From assembly GCF_033807575.1 (NCBI RefSeq), contig NC_084704.1, forward strand, positions 31,225,968-31,289,967: a stretch of DNA of 64,000 nucleotides, given 5' to 3'. Both the position numbers and the translations under genes were made by a program. This DNA is from Cydia pomonella (Eukaryota; Arthropoda; Insecta; Lepidoptera; Tortricidae). Shown piece by piece: positions 35,229 to 45,989 of this stretch (position 1 is the first letter of the stretch; each line of letters begins with the position of its first letter). The notes beneath the pieces are model-generated. The model did not search any database. It saw only the letters and a list, made by a program, of their open reading frames with translations, and was not told the DNA's origin.

Positions 35229-36119
35229 TACCACGGAGAGTCTAATTTAACTACAAATCTGCATGCGATTGCACAGTTCTGTGGGTTTATTCAGAAATTG
35301 TGGATACATACTTAGTCTGGAACTAATTACATTTATGAGACAACTCTCATTAATCCACAGTCCAGAGTAAAGCGTCCCTGCAAAACTGAGCATGAATTTT
35401 AAACGTTCCTTTTGAGAAAATAAAGTAAATACGAGAAAAAAGTAGTACATTATTGTAAAAAATACAGGGTTTCGTATCTAAGAAGCCATTACAAATACGA
35501 CTTTACTAGTACGTAAAGAGGTAACGTTTTGCATACGAGACAAATTGTAGATCGAACTCGACACTTTTTTGCAATAGGGACATTTAGTGATGATTCTCGA
35601 ATGAGTATTATACGCCAAAACCGAGATACTCGTTGATATTATATTGTTGTTTTATCAACCGTTTCTGAACCAAGTTCTTATACGAATTAATGCAGTAGGT
35701 ATGTATGAGGAAAACTCATTACGCCTAGAGTTATTATATTATCAAAAATGTACTGTTAGTGTGTATGGTTGTTATTAGTTGAGCAGACACTGTACAAAAA
35801 ATACAGTTTGGAATATTAAAATGTCACAAGAAGTACGGAACACGAGAAGCATATTATAATTTATTATTAGAATTTTCTATTTCACATTTTCACCAAAGAT
35901 GATGAAATATTCAAATATTGAATCACATAAACAGAAGCTTGCTGTAGCAATGCAGCTGGATGTAAATAGTTCCCAATGTGAACCGAAAACATTACAACTA
36001 TTTATGAAGAAAATGTTTACTTAATGCTCATATGTTAGATATATGATCATACAACATAAAACGAATATTCAAATTAATATTCCTAAACTACAGATACAAA
36101 CTTTAAAAGTGACCAAACC
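35229..36119. other. Unrecognised DNA
   Basis: AT-rich; no exon, RNA gene or repeat family recognised. Confidence 0.35.
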
Positions 36120-36362
36120 CTGCCAGTGGTGGAGGCCAGATTCGAACTGGCGTCTTCAGCTTTCACGGCTGACGTCCTGGAACTCTAACAAATATTTAAT
36201 AAAATAATAAGGGTTGCTTCTTAAGTTGTACAGATACAAGTTTGAAGTCCTGATCACTGCCAGCAGTGGACACAGTGCACAGGGTCGCGTGTACAACTCC
36301 TCAGTCCCTCGGGGGCCGCGTCTAAGTTTGACCGCGGTAAATCTCGCCACAGTGGACCCCAA
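36120..36362 (-). repeat. Repeat with a tRNA-like T arm
   Basis: On the minus strand 36135-36151 forms a perfect T arm: stem GCCAG/CTGGC with the 7-nt loop TTCGAAT, followed by CCTCCACCA. The rest of a tRNA fold is not evident. The whole segment reads like a conserved interspersed repeat, with a 68-codon frame that has no motif. It may be a tRNA-derived SINE of a third family. Confidence 0.4.
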
Positions 36363-36912
36363 GGTCTTGTTTTAACGCAGAGACAGCTATACCCTGAGGA
36401 CTCATCCCTATTTGTTGCTAGCTCTTACTCGTAATATTTGTCCCTCGTATTTATTGGGCGGAGTTTATTAGCTCGGTAATCGTTCCCTGTGGAAAGCGGG
36501 CGATAAAAGCGTAAAAATAAATGCAGTCTAATATTATAAAATAAATAAATAAAAAGAACTTCCAAAGTGGATTATTATTATTTTTTACATTCATAAATAT
36601 GTTTTTTTTATTTATTATTTTTTTTATTATTTATTACAGATAAATCACAATTACAGAATATTTGATCAAAAAGTATCGTTAAACCACAATGGTTTGTCTC
36701 GATACTACACAATGGATGTTTCGGCTAAGATAATTTTCTTCTTCAACTTTCTGTATCATAGTCGTAGTTGTAGCTCATTAAATACGGCGTTTCGTGAACA
36801 AAAGATTTGCTTTAGCAGGATCGAATATAATATATTATATTGCAAAAAACATACAGCACTACATAAAATCTTATGCATTAGATACTTTTTTAAATTCCTC
36901 TTCACGCTTAAA

Positions 36913-37200
36913 TCGCTGAACCAATTTAACTAAAATTTGGCATAGAGATAGTTTAGAGTCCCGGGAAAGAACAAACCATATTTTTATCTCAAAATTCATC
37001 CCTTAACGGGGTGGAAGTTTTTTCAATAACCGCTGAACCGATTTATATGAAATTTGGTATAGTGATAGTTTAAGTCCCGGGGAAGTACATATGATGGTTT
37101 TTATCCCAACATATAACCCGTATACCTAAGTGTGAAAAGGGAGGTGGAAGTTTGTATGGGGAATCAATAACCGCTGAACCGATTTGGATAAAATGTAATT
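36913..37200 (+). repeat. Helitron-like internal sequence, partially tandem
   Basis: CGCTGAACC followed by AATTT or GATTT and a TTTGGTATAG-type word, then AGTCCCGGGGAAG, occurs twice (36913 and about 37031). A third start lies near 37172. The same series is in the Helitron-like element at 57841. Termini are not visible. Confidence 0.55.
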
Positions 37201-38209
37201 ACGGTAGGTTACGGTACTGCAGACGTAGGTCTACGTCTTTGTTTTAATTGAAAATGATACCAAAGCTGACTCAGAACATAAACTTAAACATTAATAAATC
37301 TCAGACGTCGCCAACGCTGCCAATATTTTGGAATCCCTCCGAATCGCATGATATAAGTATCTATCATAAGAAGAGTCAAATTTAAGCAAAAACTATTTAT
37401 TCAACTTATTAAAGGTTACTTTCCTGTATATTAATAGTACCTACACAGCTGACCCAAGAAATGCATTCGCGCCAAAATTTAATTGCTGAAACAGATAAAA
37501 AAAACCCACGTCACGGCAAGGCGGGCTCGGCGATGCGCACATCGCCCTAACGAAGGATACACGACAGCGACAGTACGAAAATGGCGGTGGCCGTCATTAA
37601 GCCGAGTGCCCTTACATTTAGCGCCGCGGCGCGTTAACAGCTACGGAAGAAGCTAAAAGCCTGGTTGCAACTTGCAAATTAGCCACGCCTGCTGCATAAA
37701 ACACGTAAGCTAAGAGATTACTTCCTATGCCATACGTTGGTTTTTAAACCGACTCACAACGCGCCAAACCTACTCAAATTTTATCTTTATTTCATAAAAC
37801 ATAGAATCCAATTTTAAGCTGGGCATTTTTATCGACATGAGAGTTTGGAAAAGTTGGTTAGATTTGACATTTTTGCAGGGACTCAGTGAGGCGAGCCGCC
37901 CTAGTTACCTACATGGCTTTAGCTTTTCCGATTGTGTTCATGTTATTCGCTGACCCGAGACGCGAGCAGGTATGAAAGGCAATTGACTTTTTTGGGGGTT
38001 TGACCGGTGGATGTTATTAATACAAAATACTAATACATTTTTGCCACATGTACATAGTTCCTATTGTGCCTAGAGAGATCTATCACAAGAAAATCTTTAA
38101 CCTTTATTTCTAACCAGTTTAGTAAGGATAGTTTTATTAAAGAGCTTTAGTTTAGGTTATACCTAAGTAATAACAAATGGTGGTGTACCTTTTTGGTACA
38201 AAAGGAACT
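37201..38209. other. No gene; GC-rich patch at 37500-37690
   Basis: The patch contains GGCGGTGGCCGTC and GCGCCGCGGCGCG in otherwise AT-rich DNA and has no long frame. It could be a conserved regulatory block or part of an old repeat. Confidence 0.3.
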
Positions 38210-38217
38210 CTTATGAT
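38210..38217. repeat. 8-bp target site duplication, left
   Basis: CTTATGAT, followed directly by the CAG that starts the hAT-type element, and repeated exactly at 39384-39391. Confidence 0.85.
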
Positions 38218-38220
38218 CAG

Positions 38221-38409
38221 TACCCCTAGTGTAAATATTTTCGACAGCGAAACGTGACGTACGCGTTTGCGTTAAGTGTCATTTTGTATCAGATTTTTGA
38301 CTTTCCAATACGTCCCGCTTGGCGCGCTGTTCAAAAACCCATACAAAATGAGACTTAACGCAAACGCGTACGTCACGTTTCGCTATCGACTAAATTTACA
38401 CTAGGGGTA
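38221..38409. mobile_element. Palindromic MITE inside the hAT left end
   Basis: TACCCCTAGTGTAAAT at the left and its reverse complement ATTTACACTAGGGGTA at the right. The arms continue through ACGTACGCGTTTGCGTTAAG for about 65 bp. CAG flanks it on both sides (38218-38220, 38410-38412), a 3-bp duplication of hAT sequence. The centre holds CGTCCCGCTTGGCGCGC. A half copy is at 44989. Confidence 0.85.
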
Positions 38410-39063
38410 CAGACCCCGTTATCAGTGGTGAAAATTCATTGAAATAGAATCATAGGGTTGTCACACAATATTCATTTAATTCGTGTACATTTGACATACA
38501 GGTATAAATGACGCTTAAAACAATTTAAGATGAAACGCATTATTTTTGGTTTATTATTGCACTGTCACCGAATATATGTATATGTCACGAAATGTAAAAA
38601 TACACATATGTAATATACAGGAAATAGGTAAAAAATGAGTTTCAAGATTTATGAGTCCCAGTTTTACATATTATATTTCACTGTTATTAACATCTGTAGG
38701 ATAAAAAAATTAAATTATGTCACAAAAAAATTATCAATAACTATTGGAGAAAAAATACTGTCTATTGCACAGTTTTACTAAAATTACAAACCATTTTTTC
38801 CGCGTCGCATTCGGTTTATTTCCAGTTTTGTCATTAGCTCCATTTTAAACTGAGAGAATTCAGCACGATTATCCAGAAAGTTCATATTTTTACCGAACAT
38901 AAAATTAAGTAAGTACTTATTCATATATTTATTAGTATTTGATGTCATCATCAGACATATTTTGACAAATAAATGTCAATTTAGTACCTAAGTATTATTA
39001 TAAAGTTTAACAACCAAATGAAACCTTTTTTTAAGGCAATTGGCTTCACATTATATATACCTA

Positions 39064-39245
39064 CTAGCGGCACGCCCCGGCTCCGCACGGGTATTCAACA
39101 TTTATTTTTTAAATATAATATAGCCTATGTTCACCGGGGATAGTGTAGCTTTCCAACGGTGAAAGAATTTTTCAAATCGGTCCAGTATTTTCGGAGCCTA
39201 TTCAATGCAAACAAACAAACAAATCTTTCCTCTTTATAATATTAG
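39064..39245 (-). mobile_element. Helitron-like element, 5'-CT...CTAG-3' type
   Basis: On the minus strand it starts CTAATATTATAAAGAGGAAA and ends GAGCCGGGGCGTGCCGCTAG. It sits between A (39063) and T (39246) without duplication. CT and CTAG ends with A/T insertion fit the lepidopteran Helitron-like group (Lep1 type) as I know it. 182 bp, non-coding. Confidence 0.8.
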
Positions 39246-39383
39246 TAAGATGAATGAAATAAGTAGGTATATTGTTTTCATCAAATATTAGGTACCTATA
39301 TCAAATTATACACGTGTAAATATTAATGTGTAGTGCCAGCCCTAGTATTTTCAATGTTTCTTCACCACTGATAACGGGGTCTG

Positions 39384-39391
39384 CTTATGAT
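39384..39391. repeat. 8-bp target site duplication, right
   Basis: CTTATGAT, identical to 38210-38217. Confidence 0.85.
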
Positions 39392-39444
39392 GCCTTATGG
39401 TAGTAGTAATATACTCATTTTTATTGTGATTAAATACAAAGTAC

Positions 39445-39550
39445 AAAGGAGTCATCCATTAATTACGTCATACGTTTAGGGGGAGGGAGGGAATCAAGAA
39501 AATGTAATAAGTTGTGATAAGGGGGAGGGTAGACTCATAAACGTATAACA
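39445..39550 (+). repeat. Repeat fragment with GGGGGAGGG motif
   Basis: GTCATCCATTAATTACGTCA followed by TTTAGGGGGAGGGAGGG and a second AAGGGGGAGGGTAGAC. Known to me as a recurrent lepidopteran sequence; only one end is present. Confidence 0.45.
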
Positions 39551-40202
39551 ACATCTTTGTGTCTTCATAATGTCCGAAAAATGTTTGAATTATTTTTATT
39601 CGCTGTATAGTTAAATAACTATTTTAGATACTCTAGTTCACAATCGTACTAAATACGCGGAAAATTTGGTTGTAATAACAATCTCATGTTAGTGTACTAT
39701 GCTGCCCTGCTAACAGTAAATGCAGTACTTAATCAGTTAATCACATTTGAAAACTCATACAATTGTTTATCTTGTTTTCTTTTTAAGTTCTTCATTTAAA
39801 CGATGTTTCTCATGCATTTGTATACCGTAGGGCAGCAGGTATTAACTGCAAAAAAAAACCGTAATGAACTAGGGTATCGACATATAAAATTAAATCATCA
39901 ATTTTAGATTTATAGCGACAATCGAGCGCTCGGAATTAACAATTTGCCCTCAAACCTGCATAAGCATCGAAATTTGGCATTTTCGCGTTCGCATTTCCTG
40001 ATTTAATCAGTCACGGTCACGTCACAATCTTACAATCGAATCAACTACTTTTCTTGCGATATTTATCGAAAGCGTTTATGACCCTTTTAAATTCTATTTT
40101 ATCTGTCAACATTATGTAAATCTAGTTTGCCTAATAATGGAGGCGAATTTCGGTACTTAATACAAATATGTTTTGAGCATGGTCGACCTCTAAAAGTCAT
40201 CT
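39551..40202. other. Unrecognised DNA
   Basis: No exon, RNA gene or repeat family recognised. Confidence 0.35.
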
Positions 40203-40252
40203 ATCATCAGGTGGGCCGTATGCTTGTTTGCCACCGACGTAGTATAAAAAAC
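40203..40252 (-). repeat. Fragment of the GTGGCAAACAAGC repeat
   Basis: Minus strand: CTACGTCGGTGGCAAACAAG and CATACGGCCCACCTGATGAT, the first ~50 bp of the family seen at 16415. Confidence 0.7.
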
Positions 40253-40428
40253 ATCGTTAGAAAGGGTTCCGTTTACATTTGTAGAATTAATTATACAAAT
40301 GTATTGCAATGTTGCACGGTTTTGCCTGGTTACGCATTAAACTTGCCTGGAAACGCAGCTTTGTCCCTAGAAAATTTAGTTTGATTTTGAACACCTCAAA
40401 ATAGTTATGATGGGCATCACGGCATACC

Positions 40429-42776
40429 TTGTATTGTATTGTATTGTATTCGGGCGATTTTTCCGCAACTCGACGACTTGCGCCTATTTTGCGTGATATG
40501 TTGGGGGTGGGCTAGTCCTGCCAGCCCAGCTCCTCGAGGAATCCTATCAAACCTTTGATGTTGAGTAGGACCTCGGGGAGGTCTCTCGGAGATCCGAGAT
40601 GTTTAGCCCTGTATGGAGTCACTCCGCTGCATTCCAGCACCACGTGAGAGGCTGTTTCTTCTGTCTCCATGCAACCTCGGCATAGGGGACTGTCTGTGAC
40701 ACCTGTTGTGAAAAGATGTTTGTTAAATAGTCCATGACCTGTTATGACACTGGTTACCATACTCAGTCGGACCTTCCCTAGTTGCAGGAGCGCCCTTGTG
40801 AGTTTTCCGTTGATGCCAGGCATGGCTTCTTTTGCCTGTCTGCATCCAGTCTGGTTCAGCCAGTGTTCTGTGTGTAGTTTCCCTGTACGTGCCAGCAGCA
40901 TTGAGCGTACCTTGCTAAATGGTATCGGAAGAATCGGTTCCGGACCAATCGCCCCCGCATTCGATCCTTGCCTGGCAAGCTCGTCCGCAGCATCGTTACC
41001 TCGGGATCCACTGTGTCCCTTGATCCATTGTAGGGTGATCTTGTTATTATGACATACCTCCATTAGTCGTTCGTGGCATTCGTGTATAAGTTTGGATGTA
41101 ACTATATGGCTATTTAGAGCCATTAAGACTGCTCTACTGTCGGAGAGTATGCGGATGGAGGATCCTACTACCTTCCTTGCAGTGATGGCAGCCGCCGCGT
41201 TTATGATGCCCATGCACTCAGCTTGGAATACCGAGTTATGGGCTCCTAGCGGAGTGGTGATTGACATGTTCAGGTCTTCTGAGAAGGTTCCAGAGCCCGA
41301 TCCGCTGTCTGTTTTGGACCCATCAGTGAAGATTCTCAGCTCCCGGGGATTGAGTCCTTCCTGATTGTCGTCCTCATATAACTGTATTTTGTACCTTTTA
41401 TCGAAGATAGCTTGTTTGTGAATCCGGTCCGTGCCTGACCTAAGCACTGGAAATTCGTCATACACCTTTTCCAGGCATTTTGTGTGAAGAGCTCCTGTGA
41501 TGTTAGACCATATCTTGAGGGTTCGCAACCTTACCGCTGAGAGACTGGCCTCTTGTTGTATGTGTAGGTGCAGCGGTGGAAGGTTTAGCATGACCTCCAT
41601 GGCTGCAGTCGGGGTAGACCTCGTGCAGCCAGTGGTGGCCGCGCATGCGAGCCTTTGAAGTCTTTGTAGTTTGTCTCGTACGTTGCCTAGGTTTGTTCTT
41701 GGCCACCAAACCAGAGCACCGTAACAGAGTAAGGGGCGGATTATTGTCTTATAGAGCCAGAGGGTAATTTTCGGGTTGAGTCCCCACCTCTTACCAATCA
41801 TCCTTCTGCACTGCCAGAAGACAATTCCCGCCTTGTCTATCCGTTTGTTGATGTGGTTGTTCCAATTGAGTTTATTGTCGAGAGTTAGTCCTAAGTACTT
41901 AGCTTCATCGGACAGCTGTAGCTCAGTTTGGAAAAGTGTTGGTCTGGTAAAGTTGCCAAGCGCCCTTTTATTGGTGAACATTACCATTTCTGTTTTGGTG
42001 GGGTTTACTGATAGGTCAAATTCTCTACACCAGCGTTCTACGATCCGGAGAGCTAACTGGGTGAGGTCGCATACTGTACTGGCGAATTTACCTGATATTA
42101 AAATTGCCAGATCGTCGGCGTAGCCTATTGTGTAGAAGTGTTCCTCGTTCAGTTTAGTTATAAGGTTGTTAACGACTAGGTTCCACAACAGAGGTGACAG
42201 GACTCCCCCTTGGGGGCATCCTCGCACCGCCGCTACGGCCTGCGGTTGACCTGCATACCTTATAGTCCTTTTGTTTAGCATGTTCATGATCCACTTTGTT
42301 AGTCCGGGTTCCGCACCGTGGCTATCCAAGGCGTTCCCTATACTGGTAAAGTGGGTCTTGTCAAAAGCGCCCTCGATGTCAATGAAAGTGCCGAGGCACA
42401 GTTCCTTGTCATGGATGGCTCTCTCAATGCGGCTTACAACCATGTGTAGAGCCGACTCTGTGGATTTACCTGAGCTGTACGCGTGCTGGTTGTTGTGCAT
42501 CGGTATGTTCTTCAGCGTTCGATCCCTCAGATCTCTGTCACACAGTTTTTCCAGTGTTTTCAGTAGGAATGATGTGAGACTGATGGGCCTGAAGGATTTG
42601 GCAGCTGTGTAGTCATTCTTACCTGGTTTTGGTATGAAAATCACGTTCACTTCCCTCCATCTCCTGGGCACGTACCCCCAGGCTAGGCATACCTTAAAAC
42701 ACCCATTTAGATTCCACCGGGCGGCAGCATCGCCAAACTTGCAACACTCGTTACCAAGTTCTGAACACTCATAAAC
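40429..42776 (-). mobile_element. 5'-truncated non-LTR retrotransposon (RNase H-bearing R1/LOA/I group)
   Basis: The element reads on the minus strand and ends in a short 3' untranslated stretch and an (AATAC)n tail at 40429-40450. All known features lie in one open frame: RT, RNase H and a CCHC finger. Gag-like ORF1 and the AP endonuclease are absent, so it is 5'-truncated by at least several kb relative to a full element. The 5' junction lies between about 42720 and 42776. No target duplication could be identified. Confidence 0.85.
40512..42671 (-). CDS. Reverse transcriptase-RNase H polyprotein fragment (LINE ORF2)
   Basis: About 719 codons without a stop; the protein copies element RNA into DNA at the target site in the nucleus. 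Residues 8-30 read VNVIFIPKPGK...FRPI (fingers). Motif A is FIDIEGAFDKT (D98, D104), RT motif B region is GCPQGGVLSPLLWN (151-164), and motif C is GYADDLAI (D186, D187). The usual FADD is YADD here. RNase H follows: TDGSKT (D450), QAECMG (E485), LSDSRA (D511), GNDAADELA (D563). A CCHC finger at C664, C667, H676, C681 closes the protein, which ends GWQD. The nominal start is a GTG and not a true start: the frame stays open to 42776 and reads WNLNGCFKVCLAWGYVPRRW upstream, also family-like. Presence of RNase H points to the R1/LOA/I group. Unbroken frame and intact catalytic residues suggest a recent insertion, though it lacks endonuclease and cannot move by itself. Confidence 0.9.
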   Translation of the reverse strand: MPRRWREVNVIFIPKPGKNDYTAAKSFRPISLTSFLLKTLEKLCDRDLRDRTLKNIPMHNNQHAYSSGKSTESALHMVVSRIERAIHDKELCLGTFIDIEGAFDKTHFTSIGNALDSHGAEPGLTKWIMNMLNKRTIRYAGQPQAVAAVRGCPQGGVLSPLLWNLVVNNLITKLNEEHFYTIGYADDLAILISGKFASTVCDLTQLALRIVERWCREFDLSVNPTKTEMVMFTNKRALGNFTRPTLFQTELQLSDEAKYLGLTLDNKLNWNNHINKRIDKAGIVFWQCRRMIGKRWGLNPKITLWLYKTIIRPLLCYGALVWWPRTNLGNVRDKLQRLQRLACAATTGCTRSTPTAAMEVMLNLPPLHLHIQQEASLSAVRLRTLKIWSNITGALHTKCLEKVYDEFPVLRSGTDRIHKQAIFDKRYKIQLYEDDNQEGLNPRELRIFTDGSKTDSGSGSGTFSEDLNMSITTPLGAHNSVFQAECMGIINAAAAITARKVVGSSIRILSDSRAVLMALNSHIVTSKLIHECHERLMEVCHNNKITLQWIKGHSGSRGNDAADELARQGSNAGAIGPEPILPIPFSKVRSMLLARTGKLHTEHWLNQTGCRQAKEAMPGINGKLTRALLQLGKVRLSMVTSVITGHGLFNKHLFTTGVTDSPLCRGCMETEETASHVVLECSGVTPYRAKHLGSPRDLPEVLLNIKGLIGFLEELGWQD

Positions 42777-43294
42777 TTAATAGCAATTATTACAACGCCC
42801 TGTTTACACCAAAATAAAGCGATCCCGGCATTTATTTCTCCGTAATTTACTCCAAATTTTGTTTTTAAGCTGCTATTAAATCCCGCGGAGCGAAAATTGA
42901 TACCAGCTCAAAACACTGTGGTCCTGATGGCCCGCCAGTTTTGTTAATGACTAGTCATAATTATAAAGGATGTTTTTTTCCGCAAAGTGGATATTTAAAC
43001 ATCTTTTAGCTCCGTGAAGTTAATCCGCTAAATTGCAAAGTTAAATCGTTAAGTTCCGAACGCTTTTGAGTGGGAAAAATAAATTAGTTTGTACTGCAAC
43101 TTGTTTGAGTTTGGTTCGTTTTCCTTAATTTGCATAATAATGAATGTCAAATTGATGTTGGCACCGTGGGTGACTAACAAAATACGATGGAATGACGAAT
43201 GGAATCTTCTTTTTCATTTTAAGACTGTACGACGTATCAATGTGTATCAAAATTGTTTAAGATCACAAATGCGAACAGAAATTTATATTTTTAG
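42777..43294. other. Unrecognised DNA flanking the LINE
   Basis: AT-rich sequence without exon, RNA or repeat family signal. Confidence 0.35.
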
Positions 43295-43296
43295 TA

Positions 43297-43389
43297 CAGT
43301 CGAGTTCATAAATATGTAAACATTTTATCACCTTATTAATTGCAATGGAATAAGGTGAAGAAATGTGTTCATGTTTATGAACTCGACTG
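43297..43389. mobile_element. 93-bp TA-flanked MITE
   Basis: CAGTCGAGTTCATAAA at the left and the exact inverse TTTATGAACTCGACTG at the right, with TA on both sides. The interior has inverted TCACCTTATT and AATAAGGTGA-like words. Too short for a gene. Confidence 0.85.
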
Positions 43390-43391
43390 TA

Positions 43392-44017
43392 CCCCATACC
43401 CCTTGTCTCTTCTGCATAAAAACCTTTATCTGCAGGGGGCACATTATATCTGCAGATGACTGTACAAGGCTTGTGTACTACATGTCCTAAAGTCAAAAAG
43501 ACGCAATTCCCTCCACTGTACTAGACGGATCTATTCCCTAATTATTCTGGTCTTAGTACATTTTAGTACACTACACGCCAAACAGAACGGGAGCGAGGAG
43601 TGACACACAGCAAAGCGATCCGAGTGATCCGACCGAACTAGAACTAACGCCGAGCGCGTGCGATGATAACCGGACGGATCTCGGCTAATATGAGCGAGAC
43701 AGCACATAGCCGTCCCTCCGTTGCAACCCACGGAAGTAACCGAGACAACAAATTTTTAATTGTACTATTTTACAAAAAGTCCGTAAAAACGGTTCCGTTC
43801 CATTTTTCATTTATTGTATTTTATTTATTTTCCATTCAATCATTATTATACTCAGTTTGTGAGATTGTACCAGTTCGGAGCGATCTTTTCAGTGAACGAG
43901 CACGCACAACTCTAGACTGTACCTACCTGTCCTACCTTTTAGTGACATGATACCTACCTTATTTTGATTGGTCGATTTAAATTATACTGGTTTCCATAAA
44001 ATATTCCAGTTTCCATA
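43392..44017. other. No gene; GC-richer patch at 43570-43740
   Basis: The patch contains GGGAGCGAGGAGTGACAC and GAGCGCGTGCGATGATAACC and is less AT-rich than its flanks. A TTTTCAGTGAACG word near 43888 resembles an arthropod initiator, but no coding frame follows. It may be part of an unnamed repeat or a regulatory block. Confidence 0.25.
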
Positions 44018-44290
44018 AATAAATAAATAAATAAATAAATATTATAGGACATTATTACACAAATTGACTAAGTCCCACAGTAAGCTCAATAAGGCTTATG
44101 TTGAGGGTACTTAGACAACGATATATATAATATATAAATATTTATAAATACTTAAATACATAGAAAACACCCATGACTCCGGAACAAATATCCATGCTCA
44201 TCACACGAATAAATGCCCTTACCAGGATTTGAACCCGGGACCATCAGCTTCGTAGGCAGGGTCACTACCCACTAGGCCAAACCGGTCGTC
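44018..44290 (-). mobile_element. tRNA-derived SINE, family 1, near-complete
   Basis: Minus strand head with A box GGCCTAGTGGGTAGTGACC and B box GGGTTCAAATCCTGG, full body, and an (ATTT)n tail seen as (AAAT)n at 44018-44040. Both pol III boxes intact. Confidence 0.88.
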
Positions 44291-44988
44291 AAAATATTCT
44301 TCGCCATAAAATATTCTTCGTGAAATATTTAAAGATGGTCAGTTTTGCGCTAAAAGCCGTCCTTGCCCACAATGAGAGCAGCCTAAGCTTCAAAGAGAGT
44401 ATTTTTTGCCGTAAAGCTTCATTCTGGGCTGTACTTGATTACACGACTCGAGCTCGAATCTCGGTTGATAATAGTCTCGTACCATGGACCACCTTGGAAC
44501 GAGACTCCACATTAAATAATGAAATAAAGTTTGTGTTTGACATAAATACGTGGACGCAGTTAAACGGTTTTGCTAAATCTATATGGAAATGTGTAGTGAC
44601 CGCGAGTGACTTAATGGTCCGTCTGTTAGGTAAGTAATCTTTGGCCTTGTATGGACAGTATAACACTGTAGAGGTGCATGATTGGAAAACTAGAAAAACG
44701 GGATCTCTGCGAAATGGAATTATTAAAGTTATCTTACTGGACCCCCAAAAAGTCAAAAAATGGCGAACCAGCATTGCTGCGATCAAGAATGACGCTAAAC
44801 CAGATTAACAAATACAACGATTTACCTTGCGTCATTCCCTTGAAATTTTATTTTTATAGGTAATATCAAATTTCCAAACCCATTTAACCCACTTTCCAGT
44901 GGCAGATCCAAATGTTATTTAACAAACCTGTGTAACATAGTTAACAATGCAATGTTTATGATTCTCATGTTATCGTAAGTTAATCTGT
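44291..44988. other. Unrecognised DNA
   Basis: No exon or RNA recognised. Overlapping short frames on both strands (44320-44863) have no motif. Confidence 0.35.
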
Positions 44989-45110
44989 ATTCCTAGTGTA
45001 AATTTATTCGATAGTGAAACATAATGACGTACACGTTTGCGTTAAGTTTCATTTTGTATGGGATTTTGAGTTTCCAAAACGTCCCGCTTGGCGCGCTATT
45101 TCTAAACCCC
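44989..45110. repeat. Half copy of the 38221 MITE
   Basis: CCTAGTGTAAATTTATTCGA, GACGTACACGTTTGCGTTAA and CGTCCCGCTTGGCGCGCTAT follow the left arm and centre of the element at 38221. The right arm is missing after CTAAACCCC. Confidence 0.75.
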
Positions 45111-45580
45111 TAAAAGTTTCTATATAAACTCTAAGATAAAATAACGAAAGCTTATCGAGTTTAGGATTTCTGGAATCATCATTATGACTGTGCTGTAAAT
45201 TATCAGGCGAATTCGAACCTGACATCACCTGATCACAAACCGATATTTGAATCAAATTGGAATAATATCAGGTACCTACCTGTCTCTATTTTCTATGTAT
45301 AACAAAAAAAAACAACGATAACTATCACTAGACATAGATACAGGGTGTTGATTTATTTAGTCACCTGCAATAATTTACGGGGTGAATATATACGTCATAC
45401 ATGCCAAGTTTGATGTACATAATTTAGAGCTGATTTTTGGCGGCGGGTTCTCGTGACTTGGCGAAGAAGATTCGTTTGGCGTGTTCTATAAACCATTGTC
45501 AGTTCTCTAGGCCCCTTACAAACCGTCTAACACGTGACGTGACGTGATAAGTGAAAATTCTTCAAAGACGTATCTCTTGG
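45111..45580. other. Unrecognised DNA, partly repeat-like
   Basis: ACAGGGTGTTGATTTATTTAG near 45341 resembles a common lepidopteran repeat start, but I cannot delimit it. No gene. Confidence 0.3.
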
Positions 45581-45646
45581 CATATCCGATTCTTATTGTA
45601 TCTAGGCCTAATATTTGACGTATCTTAAAGTGTGAATCGGGCAGTT
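45581..45646 (-). repeat. Fragment of the 57531 MITE family
   Basis: ATTTGACGTATCTTAAAGTG and AATCGGGCAG match the right arm of the element at 57531-57670. Confidence 0.6.
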
Positions 45647-45989
45647 TATCTCGGTACTGAAAGCAATATGTTTACTACTTAAGGCCGGAAGGAATGCGTC
45701 TCCAACGCTGTCGCCTTCCTTTAGTCTTTATGATTAATGACACAATATTTTTCATTGGAACAGCTGGTCCGTATTTTTTCCCACTTTCAAGTTTTCTGTA
45801 CCGTGACGCGCGCCTATTAGTCATGCTCTGAAAAGGTTCCGATGTGGATTTTTCATGTTATTTTTGATTTATATCATTCTTGGTGTCGCTTGTTTGGGTG
45901 ATAATTTAGACAGATGGCAGCTGCGTGCGTAATTAATTGAAGATAAACGACTGTCAGATTTTATGATTTTGTTTTATCGGTCAATTAAG

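Larger units (their letters stand above)
38218..39383. mobile_element. Non-autonomous hAT-type element with two nested insertions
   Basis: Its ends are CAGACCCCGTTATCAGTGG and the reverse complement CCACTGATAACGGGGTCTG; about 31 of 35 terminal bases match. The perfect duplication CTTATGAT flanks the outermost CAG on the left and the CTG on the right. A 189-bp MITE has entered after the third base of the left end, and a 182-bp Helitron-like element lies at 39064. Without these the element is about 790 bp and has no transposase frame. Confidence 0.85.

Noticed and set aside
40744..42612. Plus-strand and alternate minus-strand open frames of 68-115 codons across the LINE
   Set aside because: They are shadows of the RT-RNase H frame, with no motifs of their own.
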